Below, piece by piece: positions 63,941 through 64,000 of a stretch of DNA of 64,000 nucleotides (position 1 is its first letter; each line of letters starts with the position of its first letter). Where the stretch lies: NCBI GenBank assembly GCA_038363005.1, contig JBBQBI010000015.1, positions 1 through 64,000 on the forward strand, written 5' to 3'. Made by a program: the position numbers and the translations under genes. Origin of the DNA: JAKOWB01 sp038363005 (GTDB taxonomy: Bacteria; Pseudomonadota; Alphaproteobacteria; Kiloniellales; JACOMY01). Under the pieces are notes generated by a model. The model saw only the letters and a program-made list of their open reading frames with translations, was not told the origin of the DNA and ran no database searches.

Positions 63941-64000
63941 GGCGACAGAGTCGCACGACATTCGCCGCACTGCAAAGCCGCCCACGCATTGGCAATGCGT

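Overview
The window is GC-rich chromosomal DNA from an alphaproteobacterium, most likely a Rhodospirillales-type organism. The housekeeping genes and their order support this: uvrA diverging from ssb, then an HU gene, gyrA and coaD, and later recG diverging from sdhE-mfd. Genes are tightly packed, with many 4-nt ATGA/GTGA start/stop overlaps and frequent GTG/TTG starts. I see no insertion sequence, prophage block, CRISPR array or rRNA operon. Placement below order level is inference.

Layout. (1) 1-8.0 kb is housekeeping: uvrA (cut by the left edge), ssb, HU, gyrA, coaD, a class II glutamine amidotransferase and tRNA-Lys. (2) 8.1-9.3 kb holds two convergent secreted pentapeptide-repeat proteins. 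(3) 9.4-19.3 kb is a catabolic locus. It has a GcvA-like LysR regulator, two Rieske oxygenases of the quaternary-amine type, a phytanoyl-CoA-dioxygenase-like enzyme and a complete Dpp/Opp-type ABC importer. Nearly identical AT-rich palindromes stand in front of both Rieske genes. (4) 19.4-21.4 kb holds an NTF2-like protein, an AT-richer periplasmic DsbA-like protein with a broken active site, and a GST. (5) 21.4-28.9 kb is a surface-glycan region (sulfotransferase, polyprenyl-phosphate-type GT2, GT87 membrane transferase, a 919-residue double glycosyltransferase), interrupted by a solute-binding protein and a CAP-domain protein. (6) 29.0-34.6 kb has two tandem tRNA-Leu genes, a trans-3-hydroxy-L-proline dehydratase, a fluoroacetate-dehalogenase-like hydrolase, an orphan phage-spike OB-fold protein, a double DUF502 membrane protein, a GNAT and a methyltransferase. 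(7) 34.6-40.6 kb is recG / sdhE-mfd, with G/C-rich interspersed repeats. (8) 40.8-49.4 kb starts with a histidine-ammonia-lyase homologue that lacks the MIO-forming triad and a DsbA/FrnE-type isomerase. It continues as a six-gene operon resembling the Pseudomonas lva (levulinate / 4-hydroxy acid) pathway and ends with an acyltransferase. (9) 49.6-58.6 kb holds an ornithine-type decarboxylase, a circularly permuted ATP-grasp protein plus alpha-E protein, a core-MetE-like protein, a transglutaminase, a glutamine-synthetase-like ligase and a class III aminotransferase. This is a plausible polyamine / amidoligase neighbourhood. (10) 58.8-63.9 kb has two more PhyH oxygenases, a GT2, a Popeye-like membrane protein with a cyclic-nucleotide-binding-like domain, a two-domain GNAT, a DUF4326 protein and an HslJ-like lipoprotein.

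The most interesting items are the two-promoter Rieske/PhyH/ABC regulon with its shared operator, the compact lva-like 4-hydroxy acid operon, the MIO-less ammonia-lyase homologue, GyrA with lysine at the quinolone-determining Ser83 position, the DsbA-like protein with a displaced cysteine, and the orphan spike protein. Functions are inferred from recognised motifs. No database search was run.
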